Under the pieces are notes generated by a model that saw only the letters and a program-made list of their open reading frames with translations, was not told the DNA's origin and searched no databases. A stretch of 64,000 bases of DNA from AP-15 sp963716115 (GTDB lineage: Bacteria > Pseudomonadota > Alphaproteobacteria > ATCC43930 > CGMCC-115725): contig CAVQSZ010000033.1 of the NCBI GenBank assembly GCA_963716115.1, positions 189,815 through 253,814 on the forward strand. Reading direction: 5' to 3'. The position numbers were made by a program, and so were the translations under genes. The stretch's first letter is position 1; the number at the start of each line of letters is the position of its first letter. Below, in pieces: positions 15,496 to 24,340 of this stretch.

Positions 15496-17043
15496 TTACA
15501 GTGTCGTGCCCATCCTGGTTTCCTCGACAAAGCGCTCGGTCGCCGCATCGGTGGCGCGCCCCTTGCGACCGCGCGGCGGGTGGATGTAAAGCTCGGCCCT
15601 GGCCGGTGCGCGTTCTTCGGCGTGCGGCGTGGGCAACGGGATCTGGTAGGCGACCGGCCGAGCGTGGTCGGCGAGCAGATATTCCGGCCGGAACACCCGT
15701 TCGAGGTTGAACAGGCTGCCGAGGAAATTGGTTTGGCCGCGCGCCAGGTGGCCGGCGATCGTCCCCGCCGTCTTGATGAGCCGCCGCCACCCCATATGCT
15801 TGCGGTATAAGGCTTGCTGAGTCGTCACCAGCTCCTGGTAGAACTCGGCGAGCGGCAGCCGGGTCGGCAATACCGCGTGCTGGATGTCGTAGAGCCGATA
15901 GTCGCGGCTCGCCACCCGCCCGCCCTCGGAAATCCAGCTCTCCGTTCCGGGATAGGGCGTGTTGACGCTGATATTGACCACTTCGGGCAGTTCGAGCGCC
16001 CATTCGCGCAGGATCCGGAAGCGCTCATGGTCCCAGTCGGGATCGGCGATCAAATTGACCAGAATGTAGATCCCGAGCGAGCGGGCGAATTCGAGCGCCT
16101 CGAAATTGCGGCCGAGCGAGATGCGTTTGCGGAATTTCTGCAGCCCCTCCTCGTCGATCGCCTCGATGCCGATGAACATATATTCGAGGCCGAGCTTCTT
16201 CCAGAAGCGAAACACCTCCTTGTTGCGCAGCAGCACGTCGCCGCGGGTTTCGAGGTAATATTGCTTTTTGATGCCGGCGCGGGCGATCGCCTCGCCGATC
16301 GCCATCCCGTGCCGTTCCTGGAGGAACGCCACGTCGTCGACGATGAAAACCCCGGGCTCGCGGATCGAGCGCAGATCCTCGACCGCCCGCTCCGGGCTGA
16401 TCAGCCGATAGCTTCGGCCATAAAAGGTCCAGGCGCTGCAGAACGAGCAATCCCACGGGCAGCCGCGCGAAAACTCGATCGTGGCGCAGGGATCGAGCGT
16501 GCCGAGAAAATATTTGCGTCGGTGGCGCAACAGATCGCGCGCCGGCATCAAATCGTCGAGCGAGTGAACAAAGCCGGGCGGCGGGCCCTCGCCGGCGGCG
16601 GTCACCGCGCCCGGAACCGTCACCGGGTCATGGCCGGCCTCGATCGCCGCCAGCAGCAGCGGCATCGCCGCTTCGCCCTCGCCCTTCAGCACGCAGTCGA
16701 TAGCGCCCGCTCCGTGCTCGATCAAGGCGCCGGCGATAAAGGATGCGCTGTGCCCGCCGACGCAGATGAAGGACGCCGGAAAGCGCGATTTCGTCGCCTT
16801 GGCGAGGTCGACGATCTCGGGGACGTTGGCGAGGTAGTTGCAAGAGAACGCGACGACATCGGGCCGCCAGCGGTCGAGCAGGCGGAAATAGGCGCGGTGG
16901 TCCTCGACCTGCAAATCGATCAGCTCGACCGGATGCCCCGCCCGTCGCGCCGCCTGGGCGACGAGCTCGAGGCCGATCGGCTCGAGCCGCAGGAAGATCT
17001 TGGAATAATGGAGCGCGCTGGGATTAACGCCGAGAAGCCGCAC
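15496..17043 (-). CDS. hpnR: Hopanoid C-3 methylase HpnR (B12-binding radical SAM)
   Basis: 515 residues. The N-terminal cobalamin-binding domain starts VRLLGVNPSALHYSKIFLRL and contains FICVGGHSASFI and the GEGEAAMPLL stretch. The radical SAM core has FSRGCPWDCSFCSAWTFYGR with the CxxxCxxC cluster ligands (Cys195, 199, 202) and FIGIEAIDEEGLQKFRKRIS. The B12-radical-SAM layout and the SAWTFYGRSYR and NISVNTPYPGTESW motifs are those of HpnR, which methylates hopanoids at C-3. Start GTG 17043 is chosen because aggaga lies about seven bases upstream; a TTG at 17082 is also in frame. No other hopanoid ring-forming genes are in the window. Confidence 0.9.
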   Translation of the reverse strand: MRLLGVNPSALHYSKIFLRLEPIGLELVAQAARRAGHPVELIDLQVEDHRAYFRLLDRWRPDVVAFSCNYLANVPEIVDLAKATKSRFPASFICVGGHSASFIAGALIEHGAGAIDCVLKGEGEAAMPLLLAAIEAGHDPVTVPGAVTAAGEGPPPGFVHSLDDLMPARDLLRHRRKYFLGTLDPCATIEFSRGCPWDCSFCSAWTFYGRSYRLISPERAVEDLRSIREPGVFIVDDVAFLQERHGMAIGEAIARAGIKKQYYLETRGDVLLRNKEVFRFWKKLGLEYMFIGIEAIDEEGLQKFRKRISLGRNFEALEFARSLGIYILVNLIADPDWDHERFRILREWALELPEVVNISVNTPYPGTESWISEGGRVASRDYRLYDIQHAVLPTRLPLAEFYQELVTTQQALYRKHMGWRRLIKTAGTIAGHLARGQTNFLGSLFNLERVFRPEYLLADHARPVAYQIPLPTPHAEERAPARAELYIHPPRGRKGRATDAATERFVEETRMGTTL

Positions 17044-17141
17044 GGGAACTCTCCTCTCGTCATCGTGAGGCGCACGAGACAACCAAGCGCGCCGCGGCTA
17101 AAGTGTCAACCGGGCGCCGCGCCCGACCCAAGGGATGCCAC

Positions 17142-17909
17142 ATGACCACCGACTGGACCAGGCTCGTCGCCGATCTCGACCGCCTCTTGAAGCTGCGCTC
17201 GATCCCGTTCGGCATGAAGCTGTTCGAGCATCGCGCGCAGATGGAGGCGATCCCCCGCATCCGCCGCCCGAGCGCGGTCCACACCCTCGACCAGATCGTG
17301 GCGCAGGCGGCGAGGCTCGGCTGGACGGTCGGCTTGACGAGCGAGGACCTGGTCGGCGCGCAATGCCGTGCGGTGGTCGGCCTCGGCGGCGCCAAGGATG
17401 CGACGTGGCGCTCGGGCGAGCACATGGTCGGGGTCTGGTACAGCTCGCCCGAGGACGCCGGCGCGCATCAGGCGGCGATGGAATGCGTGCCCGACGGCCG
17501 CTATGAGGCGCTGGCGGTGGCGCCGCTCGCCGGCGGCAGGCTCGACCCGCCCGACATCGCCCTCTTCTACGCGACGCCGGGGGCGATGATCTATTTCATC
17601 AACGGGCTGCAATGGGCGGGCTACAAGCGCTTCGACTGGGGGGTGGTCGGCGAGTCCGCCTGCGCCGATTCCTGGGGCCGGGCGCTGAAGACGCGCGAGC
17701 CGAGCCTGTCGATCCCGTGCTTTGCCGAGCGCCGCTACGGCGGCGTGCTCGACGACGAGATGCTGATGGCGCTGCCGCCCGACTATCTCCAAAAGGCGAT
17801 CGCCGGCATGGAGGCGCTCGCCAAGAACGGCCTGCGCTACCCATTCCCGCAATACGGCATCCAGCAGGACGTCCGCGCCGGCCTCGCCGTCAGCTACCCC
17901 GGGCGGTAG
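17142..17909 (+). CDS. DUF169 domain protein
   Basis: 255 residues of the DUF169 family (uncharacterised ArCR-type proteins). Visible family features are the start LDRLLKLRSIPFGMKLFEH, the C-containing VGLTSEDLVGAQCRAVVGLG, DIALFYATPGAMIYFINGL and the C-rich ESACADSWGRALKTREPSLS. The ATG at 17142 follows aaggga by six bases; the frame is open to 17103. It is divergent from hpnR and convergent with the aldolase/dehydrogenase. No pathway can be assigned. Confidence 0.82.
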   Translation: MTTDWTRLVADLDRLLKLRSIPFGMKLFEHRAQMEAIPRIRRPSAVHTLDQIVAQAARLGWTVGLTSEDLVGAQCRAVVGLGGAKDATWRSGEHMVGVWYSSPEDAGAHQAAMECVPDGRYEALAVAPLAGGRLDPPDIALFYATPGAMIYFINGLQWAGYKRFDWGVVGESACADSWGRALKTREPSLSIPCFAERRYGGVLDDEMLMALPPDYLQKAIAGMEALAKNGLRYPFPQYGIQQDVRAGLAVSYPGR

Positions 17910-17950
17910 CATCCCAAGGGTGCGCTGGCGCAGCGCCTGAGCCGGGCTGG

Positions 17951-20014
17951 TCAGCGCGGCGCGGCGGCAAGGTTGCCGCCGTCGACGGTGGCGAACGAGC
18001 CGGTGGTGTTGCGCGCCAGGGCCAAGGCCAGAAAGGCCTCGGCGACGTCCTCGGCGGCGACCTCGCGGCCGAGCAGGTTGCGCGCCATGTATCGCGCCTC
18101 GGTGACGCCGTAGGCGGCGGCCCGCGTCTTGATGAAATCGGGCGTCATGATCCCGCTGCGGATGCCGTCGGCATTGACCGCGTTCGAGCGGATGCCGACG
18201 CCGCCGTATTCGAGCGCATACTGCTTCATCAGAAACAAGGTCGCGGCCTTGGGCAGCCCGTAAGGCCCGGCGTTCGGTCCCTGGCTGACCGCCTGACGCG
18301 ACACGTTGAACAGCAGGCAGCCGCCGGTTTCTTGCGCCAGCATGATGCGCACGGCGTTTTGCGCCACGGACTGGTGGGCGAAGAAGTTCAATTCGAAGCT
18401 CTGTCGCAGCACCGTGTCCTCGACCTCGCCGATCTTTCCCTGCCAGGCGGCGCCGGCGTTGGAGACGACGATGTCGACACCGCCGAAATGCGTCGTGATC
18501 CGGTCGAAGGCGGCGCGGACCGAGGCGGGGTCGGTCACGTCGCAGGCAAGCCCGAGCGCGGCGCCGCCGAGCTTCTTGGCCGCCGCCTCGACCGCGGTCG
18601 CGTCGATGTCGAGCAACGCGACCTCGGCCCCGGCGCCGGCCATCGCGCGGGCGGTGGCGAGGCCGATCGCGCCGGCGCCGCCGGTGACCGCCGCAATCTG
18701 GCCGGCGAGCGGTTTTTCCTCGCCCTTGCCGAGCTTGGCCTGCTCCAGGGACCAGTATTCGATGTCGAACAGATCGGCCTCGCCGACCGGCGCAAACCGG
18801 CCGATGGCCTCGGCGTCGGTCGCGGTCTCGATCGTGGATAGGGCGAGGTCGGCGGCGATGCGGGCGTCACGGGCCGTCGCGCCGAGGCCGAAGAGGCCCA
18901 GCCCCGGCGCGAGGATCACCCGCGGCATCGGGTCGAGCTCGCGTTTCGGGGCCGTCTGGCGCGCATTGTGGCGGGCGAAATAGGCGTGGTAGTCGGCGAC
19001 GTAGCGCTCGACCGCCGCCCGGACCGCCGCCCGGAACAGCTCGAGCCGGCCCGCTTCAGGCGCGGGCGCGATCAGCGGCTGGTTCTTGGTGCGGATCGCA
19101 TGGTCGGGGGTGGCGACGCCGGCCTGGCCGTAGCGGGAAAGCTCGGCGCCGTTGACGTAGTCGAGCACCGCCGGGCTGGTGCGGAACTCGAGCACGAAAC
19201 GCTTGTAGGCGCCGGGAAGGGCGGGCGAGGGAATGGCGCAGGCGCCGCGCAGGATCGGCGCAACCTCGGAGGCGGGGGCGATCGCGGCCGGCAGCCGGGC
19301 GGCAGCGAAGACCGGTCGGTTGCGCCCGCGGGAGAGCCGCTCCTCGGCCAGGGACACCGCCTCGATCATGCGCTCGTAGGCCTCGCGCGCGCCGCCGCCG
19401 AAGGTGAAGATCCCGTGCTTCAGCAGCACCAGGCCCTCGACCGCCGGATCGGCCTCGAACGCTTCGGCTGCCGCCTTGGCCAAAAGAAAGCCCGGCATGA
19501 TGTAGGGGACGAGCCCGAGCCGGCCGCCATAGAGCTCGGCGCAGCGCTCGGCCGCATCGGGCTGGTCGGCGAGGCTCAAAACCGCGGTCGAATGGGTGTG
19601 GTCGACGTATTTGTGCGGCAGGAAGGCGTGCAGCAACGTCTCGACCGACGGGTTGGGCGCGCCGGGATCGATCAGATTGGCGCGCTGCGCCCGCACCATC
19701 TCCTCGTCCGAAAGCGCCTCGCGCCGGCGCAGCCTGCGCAACGGGGCGAGGCGCACGGCGGGGAGGCCGGCGGGCTCGATCTCCGCCATGTCCCAGCCGC
19801 TGCCCTTGACGCACAAGACCTCGGCCTCCTCATCGAGGAGATCGCGCATGACGGTCTTGACCGAGGTGTTGCCGCCGCCGTGCAGGACGAGCTTCGGGTC
19901 CCGGCCGAGCAGGCGCGAGGTATAGACGCGCAGCGCCAGGTCGCGGCCGACCCCTCGCGCGGCGTAGCGCTCGACCAGCCGCTCGGCGTCGGTGTCGGAC
20001 CATTGGCTGCGCAT
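17951..20014 (-). CDS. Bifunctional class II aldolase / short-chain dehydrogenase (RhaD-like)
   Basis: 687 residues with two fused enzymes. Residues 1 to about 400 are a class II aldolase/adducin domain with LVLHGGGNTSVK, the zinc-ligand HTHS in PHKYVDHTHSTAVLSL, and a further His in LVLLKHGIFTFGGGA. Residues about 425-687 are a Rossmann SDR with AVTGGAGAIGLATARAMAG, NAGAAW and the YxxxK pair in GPYGLPKAATLFL. This fusion is annotated in many genomes as rhamnulose-1-phosphate aldolase/alcohol dehydrogenase, acting in deoxy-sugar breakdown. No rhamnose kinase or isomerase is adjacent, so the substrate is uncertain. Start ATG 20014 follows aggaga. Gap of 20 bases from the M20 gene upstream. Confidence 0.9.
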   Translation of the reverse strand: MRSQWSDTDAERLVERYAARGVGRDLALRVYTSRLLGRDPKLVLHGGGNTSVKTVMRDLLDEEAEVLCVKGSGWDMAEIEPAGLPAVRLAPLRRLRRREALSDEEMVRAQRANLIDPGAPNPSVETLLHAFLPHKYVDHTHSTAVLSLADQPDAAERCAELYGGRLGLVPYIMPGFLLAKAAAEAFEADPAVEGLVLLKHGIFTFGGGAREAYERMIEAVSLAEERLSRGRNRPVFAAARLPAAIAPASEVAPILRGACAIPSPALPGAYKRFVLEFRTSPAVLDYVNGAELSRYGQAGVATPDHAIRTKNQPLIAPAPEAGRLELFRAAVRAAVERYVADYHAYFARHNARQTAPKRELDPMPRVILAPGLGLFGLGATARDARIAADLALSTIETATDAEAIGRFAPVGEADLFDIEYWSLEQAKLGKGEEKPLAGQIAAVTGGAGAIGLATARAMAGAGAEVALLDIDATAVEAAAKKLGGAALGLACDVTDPASVRAAFDRITTHFGGVDIVVSNAGAAWQGKIGEVEDTVLRQSFELNFFAHQSVAQNAVRIMLAQETGGCLLFNVSRQAVSQGPNAGPYGLPKAATLFLMKQYALEYGGVGIRSNAVNADGIRSGIMTPDFIKTRAAAYGVTEARYMARNLLGREVAAEDVAEAFLALALARNTTGSFATVDGGNLAAAPR

Positions 20015-20034
20015 CCTCGGCTTCTCCTGTCGCG

Positions 20035-21375
20035 CTAGGCCTCCGCCGGCGTGTAGCGCTCCTTTTTGAACAGGCCGCGCTGATAGGCGAGATAGGCCTC
20101 CTTGGTCATCGCGGGCTCGAATTTCGCGAGAATTTCCCTGGCCGGTGCGGCCTCCCCGTGGAGCAGGTCGATGGCGGTCATCGCCAGCAGCTTCGCCGGG
20201 GTCAGGTAGCCGTGCTGCGGCTCGTTGATCCGCCAGTCGGCGCCGTGCGCCTTGCCTTCGGCGGCGACGACATAGGGGTGGATCACCGGCATCAAATGGG
20301 CGAGGTCGCCCATGTCGGTCGAGCCGGTGCGGTGGCCGCCGATCTGGAACTCGCCGGGCCCGAAGACGGTCTCGACATTGTCGCCGAAGATCCGGGCGAA
20401 GCGGCGGTCGTTGCGCTGCGGCAGATAGCCGGGGATCGTGCGGATCTCGACCTCGGCGCCCATCGCCATCGCGCCGGCGCGCAGGCAGCGGTCGACCTTC
20501 TTGTTGGCGTCGAGGATCGCCTCGAGCGAGCCGCCGCGGACAAAGGTCTCCATCGTGACCTCGGCGGGGATGACGCTGACCGCCTCGCCGCCCTTGGTGA
20601 TGATCGGGTGGATGCGGATCGTGTCCTTGTCCCAGAACGTCTCGCGCTGCGCCTGGATCGCGCCCATCGCGATCATCGCCGCGCTCAAGGCGTTGACGCC
20701 GAGCTGCGGCAGGCTGCCGGCATGGGCGGCCCGGCCGACAAAGCGGATCTGCTTGACGAGCGCGCCGTTCGAGGATTCGGCGACGACCGAGCGGGTCGAC
20801 CCGGCCCCGCGGGAGCCGGTATGGATCATCATCGCCATGTCGATATCGTCGAAATGGCCCTTGGCGACGAGCTCGGGCTTGCCGAGCATGAATTCGAGCT
20901 CGCCCCGCTCGACGCGGCCGAGCCGCTCCTCGACATCGATGAACTCCTCCGCCGGCACGGCGAAGAACACGACCTCGCCGGCGAGGTGCTGGGCGACCCC
21001 GGCATCCCTGAGCCCGATCGCCGCCCCCAGCATGCCGGCGATCTGCGCGTTGTGGCCGCAGCTGTGCGCCGCCCCGGTGACCGGGTCGGCGAGCGGGTGG
21101 TCGGAGGTGCGCAGGCTGTCGAGCTCGCCGATCAAGGCGAGGCGCGGCCCCGGCGTACGGCCGCAGAGCCGGCCCTTGACCCCGGTCAAGGCGAGCCCGG
21201 TGCGCGGGCCGAGCCCCAGCGCGCTCATCCGCTCGGCGACGAGGGCCGCAGTCTTGACCTCGTTGAAGCCGGTTTCCGGGCAGCGCAGGATGGTTTCACC
21301 CAAATCGATGATTGCGTCGGCGTGGCGGTCGATCGCGGCGCAGACCGCGCGCTTCAGCTCGTCCCTGGTGGTCAT
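20035..21375 (-). CDS. M20-family amidohydrolase (AbgB/IAA-hydrolase-like)
   Basis: 446-residue zinc-dependent amidohydrolase. Metal-site motifs are GAAHSCGHNAQIAGMLGAAI (Cys-Gly-His), AVPAEEFIDVEERL (catalytic Glu pair) and the lid/dimer region KQIRFVGRAAHAGSLPQLGV, with GSTDMGDLAHLMPVIHPYV near the end. This resembles p-aminobenzoyl-glutamate or N-acyl amino acid hydrolases. Start ATG 21375 follows gaaggagc by about 11 bases; the open frame upstream to 21555 has no conserved sequence. It is upstream of and co-oriented with the aldolase fusion gene (20-base gap), so one operon is likely. Confidence 0.87.
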   Translation of the reverse strand: MTTRDELKRAVCAAIDRHADAIIDLGETILRCPETGFNEVKTAALVAERMSALGLGPRTGLALTGVKGRLCGRTPGPRLALIGELDSLRTSDHPLADPVTGAAHSCGHNAQIAGMLGAAIGLRDAGVAQHLAGEVVFFAVPAEEFIDVEERLGRVERGELEFMLGKPELVAKGHFDDIDMAMMIHTGSRGAGSTRSVVAESSNGALVKQIRFVGRAAHAGSLPQLGVNALSAAMIAMGAIQAQRETFWDKDTIRIHPIITKGGEAVSVIPAEVTMETFVRGGSLEAILDANKKVDRCLRAGAMAMGAEVEIRTIPGYLPQRNDRRFARIFGDNVETVFGPGEFQIGGHRTGSTDMGDLAHLMPVIHPYVVAAEGKAHGADWRINEPQHGYLTPAKLLAMTAIDLLHGEAAPAREILAKFEPAMTKEAYLAYQRGLFKKERYTPAEA

Positions 21376-21823
21376 CGGCCGATATGCTCCTTCACCAAAT
21401 CGAGCGTGCGCGGCAGCCCCGTCGGCGTTCCGCGGTTGATCGCGCGCGCCCGCCGTCGAAGCCGCGCGAGTATCCGGGCAATTTCGCCGCCGCGCAACGG
21501 CCGCGCCGCGCGGCGGGGCCGGCATCCCGCCGCCAAGTCGTCCCGACGCCGTCAAGCCATCGTCCAGTCCACGTCAGAGATTCATCAATTACATATTCGA
21601 TTTATCTAAAAGTCTAATCAATCTCTTCGGTGATCTTGTCCAGGATGATCGCATTAATCTTGTTTCAATATTGACACTCGGCTCAAATTTATCTTAACAC
21701 TTGATCAACCTTCGCTCTTGGGCTGTGCGCCAAGCCCCATCGCGCCGGTTCGGTTGCGCCCGTCGAGGCCGCCGCGCCGACCGCCAGACCGAGAGCGGTG
21801 GGCGTCTCGCAGGGAGTACGTCG
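21376..21823. other. Gene-free intergenic region, AT-rich in its middle
   Basis: 448 bases without a supportable gene. Bases 21376-21570 are GC-rich like the rest of the window; from about 21575 to 21712 the composition drops sharply toward A and T. This is the left edge of the lower-GC patch that holds the next two genes. No tRNA, attachment duplication or transposon end was found by eye. Confidence 0.6.
21671..21699 (+). promoter_or_regulatory. Candidate sigma-70-like promoter for the GNAT-like gene
   Basis: A consensus ttgaca at 21671-21676 is followed after 17-18 bases by ttaaca/taacac, a poor -10. It lies in the AT-rich stretch about 125 bases before the ATG. Weak evidence: only the -35 is convincing. 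Confidence 0.25.
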
Positions 21824-22570
21824 ATGGCTCTGATCTATCCCAACATCGTTCCGGAAAACAATCTGCGCCTGCCCGACGCGCTGACCATCAAGCACGGCCC
21901 CGCCCCCCTTCTGTCGCGCTTTGTGCTCGAAGGCGACAAGGCGGTCAGAGAGGAGGGAATTCGTTTGCGCCTGCGCCACGATTTCGCTGATCTACTCTAT
22001 ATAAACAAACAACAAACACGTAGAGGTAACTGGTTTCGTTTGGTTAATATGTTTAATCCGGAATACAGCGACCTTTCTCCTGACAACTCATATTGGATAT
22101 CCGGTGAGGACGAGCATGGAGATATCGTAGTTACTCAGGCTGGTCGGGTGTACTATTGGCCAAACACAACGCTTGAGCAGGAGGCGTGCTCGATGTTTTA
22201 TGCCGGGCACGATGAGGGCCGGAGCTGCATCGTGACCGCGAAGGATGCGAAGTCGATCTCTGGTGTCGTATTTTACGGCGGCTCCGTGTGGGTGCGGCCG
22301 GATTTTCGGGGAAGGAGACTGTCCGAGCTTCTACCAAGGCTCGGACGCGCCTATGCGCTCGCGCGCTGGCCCGTCGACTGGGGGATCTCGTTCGTCGCGC
22401 CGATCCTCGTCGAAAAAGGAATTGCTGCAGGGTACGGCTATATGCACGCAAGCTACAGCATCGCATTTCCCGGATCGCCGTGGGGCGAGCTCGAAGTCGT
22501 GCTCGTCAGCCTGTCGGCTACGGAAGCTTACGATGATTTTAGTGACAAGGCTCGTCAGGGGCTCTGCTGA
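21824..22570 (+). CDS. GNAT-fold-like hypothetical protein
   Basis: 248 residues, no confident family name. The second half has features of an acetyltransferase fold: GVVFYGGSVWVRPDFRGRRL followed by SELLPRLGRAYAL resembles the beta4-alpha3 acetyl-CoA loop (V-x-P-x-x-R-G-x-x-L). The mid part has ISGEDEHGDIVVTQAGRVYY, like the central strands. ATG 21824 follows agggag by seven bases. Codon use is less GC-rich than its neighbours (long A/T runs around 22000-22120), suggesting acquisition. Its 3' third overlaps the antisense PAS-like gene by 240 bases. Confidence 0.6.
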   Translation: MALIYPNIVPENNLRLPDALTIKHGPAPLLSRFVLEGDKAVREEGIRLRLRHDFADLLYINKQQTRRGNWFRLVNMFNPEYSDLSPDNSYWISGEDEHGDIVVTQAGRVYYWPNTTLEQEACSMFYAGHDEGRSCIVTAKDAKSISGVVFYGGSVWVRPDFRGRRLSELLPRLGRAYALARWPVDWGISFVAPILVEKGIAAGYGYMHASYSIAFPGSPWGELEVVLVSLSATEAYDDFSDKARQGLC

Positions 22571-23455
22571 TCCGGCGCCTGCCGGCTCGGTAGTTTCTTC
22601 CTCAGCGAACCGCTTCGACGACAGGGTGACAAAGACCTCGTCGGACGGTGTTCTCCAAGGCAGCAGCAACCGCTCGTAGCGGGTGGTGAATAATCCCGGC
22701 ATCTGCGGCTGAGTGCGGATCGCTGCGCTGACGACATCATACCGTGGCTGGCCGGTGCTGGCCACGGACTTGTAGAACTCAGCCACCCACGACCCATATT
22801 CCTTGTCAGGCTGATTTTCGATCGCTTCCCCGATCCCATTGAACTGGTAATCTGCCTCAAGCCAATTGAAGCCGTCACCGATGAAGCGAAAGATCGGATC
22901 GGTTCGCCGCGGCGTTACTCCAACAATCATCATGCGTGATAGCAGCTGGTGCTTGATGGCGAAGGAGATGACCGTTGGATCGAAGGAACCGAACGACATT
23001 CGCCATTTCTGCGCCATCAAGCCGAGCGGATTTTCCGTATTATGAAATAGCGTTGTGTAGTCTCTCGGCTCCGCCACGAACTTCTTGTTGTGCGGCGGCG
23101 CGAACGTCGGCGCGCACAATTCCGAGAGCCGGGAGACCGCCAGCTCCGCGGAATACAAGATCTCGGACTTCCACGATGTTTCAAAGTATTTTATTCGAAA
23201 CAGCTTTACCTGAGACGACAATAGCTGCTGCTGGACTGCAAGCAAAGCCGGAAGCTCTACATTTCGCGGGTGCAGCTCGATTTCGGTGATCGAGCCGTCT
23301 AGAATTTGGAATTTGACGAAACCCAGATTCTTGACCGCGAATGCGTGGGAGTCGTAGTCGGGAGCGCCATCGCCCAGCGCCGCGAGAAATTCCGCGCTGT
23401 CTTGGAGCACCCATCGCCCATCGGGCGTAACCAACATCGTAAGACGTTTCACCAC
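22331..23455 (-). CDS. PAS-like hypothetical protein, 3' end overlapping the antisense GNAT-like gene
   Basis: 374 codons. No signal or membrane segment. Residues about 205-290 (DPIFRFIGDGFNWLEADYQF, then RYERLLLPWRTPSDEVFVTL) resemble the PAS_5-type domains of alphaproteobacterial regulators, where a Tyr-Glu-Arg-Leu-Leu-Leu-Pro strand is usual. The N-terminal 190 residues are unrecognised. The last 80 codons are exactly antisense to the GNAT-like gene and look like low-complexity shadow sequence after EPAGAGSAEP, so the true end may be near 22570, with a lost stop or an indel. Start GTG 23455 or ATG 23437. Composition is lower in GC than the flanks. Confidence 0.55.
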   Translation of the reverse strand: MVKRLTMLVTPDGRWVLQDSAEFLAALGDGAPDYDSHAFAVKNLGFVKFQILDGSITEIELHPRNVELPALLAVQQQLLSSQVKLFRIKYFETSWKSEILYSAELAVSRLSELCAPTFAPPHNKKFVAEPRDYTTLFHNTENPLGLMAQKWRMSFGSFDPTVISFAIKHQLLSRMMIVGVTPRRTDPIFRFIGDGFNWLEADYQFNGIGEAIENQPDKEYGSWVAEFYKSVASTGQPRYDVVSAAIRTQPQMPGLFTTRYERLLLPWRTPSDEVFVTLSSKRFAEEETTEPAGAGSAEPLTSLVTKIIVSFRSRQADEHDFELAPRRSGKCDAVACVHIAVPCSNSFFDEDRRDERDPPVDGPARERIGASEPW

Positions 23456-23636
23456 ATCCCTCTCGGCGTCGGATTGCGCTGTGTCGTGACAGCTCCCGCC
23501 AATGCTGATGCTAGGGCGCAGCGGTTAAGAAGAGATGAATCCCGCGCATCGGCGCCGTCGCCCTGCGCGGAGCATGCCCGAGGCGCGCCGGATCGACGGA
23601 AAACATTTCTTAACCCCGCGCATGTAGTTGTGCGCC

Positions 23637-24185
23637 ATGGCTCCCCTCGCCCCGGCCCGAGCGTCATGGCGATATCCGGCCTGGCTGCTCGCCGCCAGCG
23701 TAGCCGCCGCGGCCGCGCTGGTCTCGCCGCCCGTCGGCATTCCGATCGTCGCCGGCCTCGCCGCCTACGCCGGGGTGACGTTCAGCGGCCCGGACAAGGT
23801 GCTGCGGGGGCGCACCCTGTCGCCGTCGCGGCAACGGCGCATCGCGGCGCTCGCCGGCGCCGCGATGCTTGGGTTGGCGGCCTCGTTCAGCGCCGGCGCC
23901 GCGGCCCTGAGGCTCGCCGCTACGCTCGAGCTGCGGCTGCGCGACCAAATGGAAGCGGCCGAGGGCGCCGGCGCGGCTCGGGCCGGCCGGACCTTCAGCG
24001 AATGCGAGCGGCTGGTCTGCGCGCGGGCCACGATCATCCAGCCGCCGACCAGCCACACCCTGGGCATTGCCCGGCTCAACGGCTTTGCGCTGCACGATGA
24101 AGCCCCCTACGGCTGGCGCGGCGCGTCGGCGCGCGGCCCGGCCTCGGCCGCGGGGTCGCCACGTGAGACCAGGGCGGTTCCTTGA
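23637..24185 (+). CDS. Small hypothetical membrane protein
   Basis: 182 residues. Two hydrophobic stretches near the N-terminus (AWLLAASVAAAAALVSPPVG and VGIPIVAGLAAYAGVTF) and a third (ALAGAAMLGLAASFSAGAAA) suggest a three-helix membrane protein; the rest is Arg/Ala-rich with a Cys pair (FSECERLVCARA). No family recognised. ATG 23637 is used; a TTG nine bases upstream is in frame. Coding status rests on GC-rich third positions and the membrane pattern only. Confidence 0.5.
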   Translation: MAPLAPARASWRYPAWLLAASVAAAAALVSPPVGIPIVAGLAAYAGVTFSGPDKVLRGRTLSPSRQRRIAALAGAAMLGLAASFSAGAAALRLAATLELRLRDQMEAAEGAGAARAGRTFSECERLVCARATIIQPPTSHTLGIARLNGFALHDEAPYGWRGASARGPASAAGSPRETRAVP

Positions 24186-24340
24186 CGCTCCTTGTGCTGA
24201 ACCCTCGGCGAGAACAGCAAGGTTCTCCCACGCGGACCGGATGCGGTGGAGGCGCGCGATGTCCAAGCCCCGAACGCCGTCGCGGCCTTGGCGTCGGCAT
24301 TAGGCCGCTCAGGCCCGCGGCGCGTGGGTGATCGGGCCCG

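Noticed and set aside
17612..18841. 409-codon plus-strand frame
   Set aside because: Starts inside the DUF169 gene and runs antisense to the SDR half of the aldolase fusion; no homology-like motifs.
20158..21609. 483-codon plus-strand frame over the amidohydrolase
   Set aside because: Antisense shadow of a clear M20 enzyme with well-placed metal motifs.
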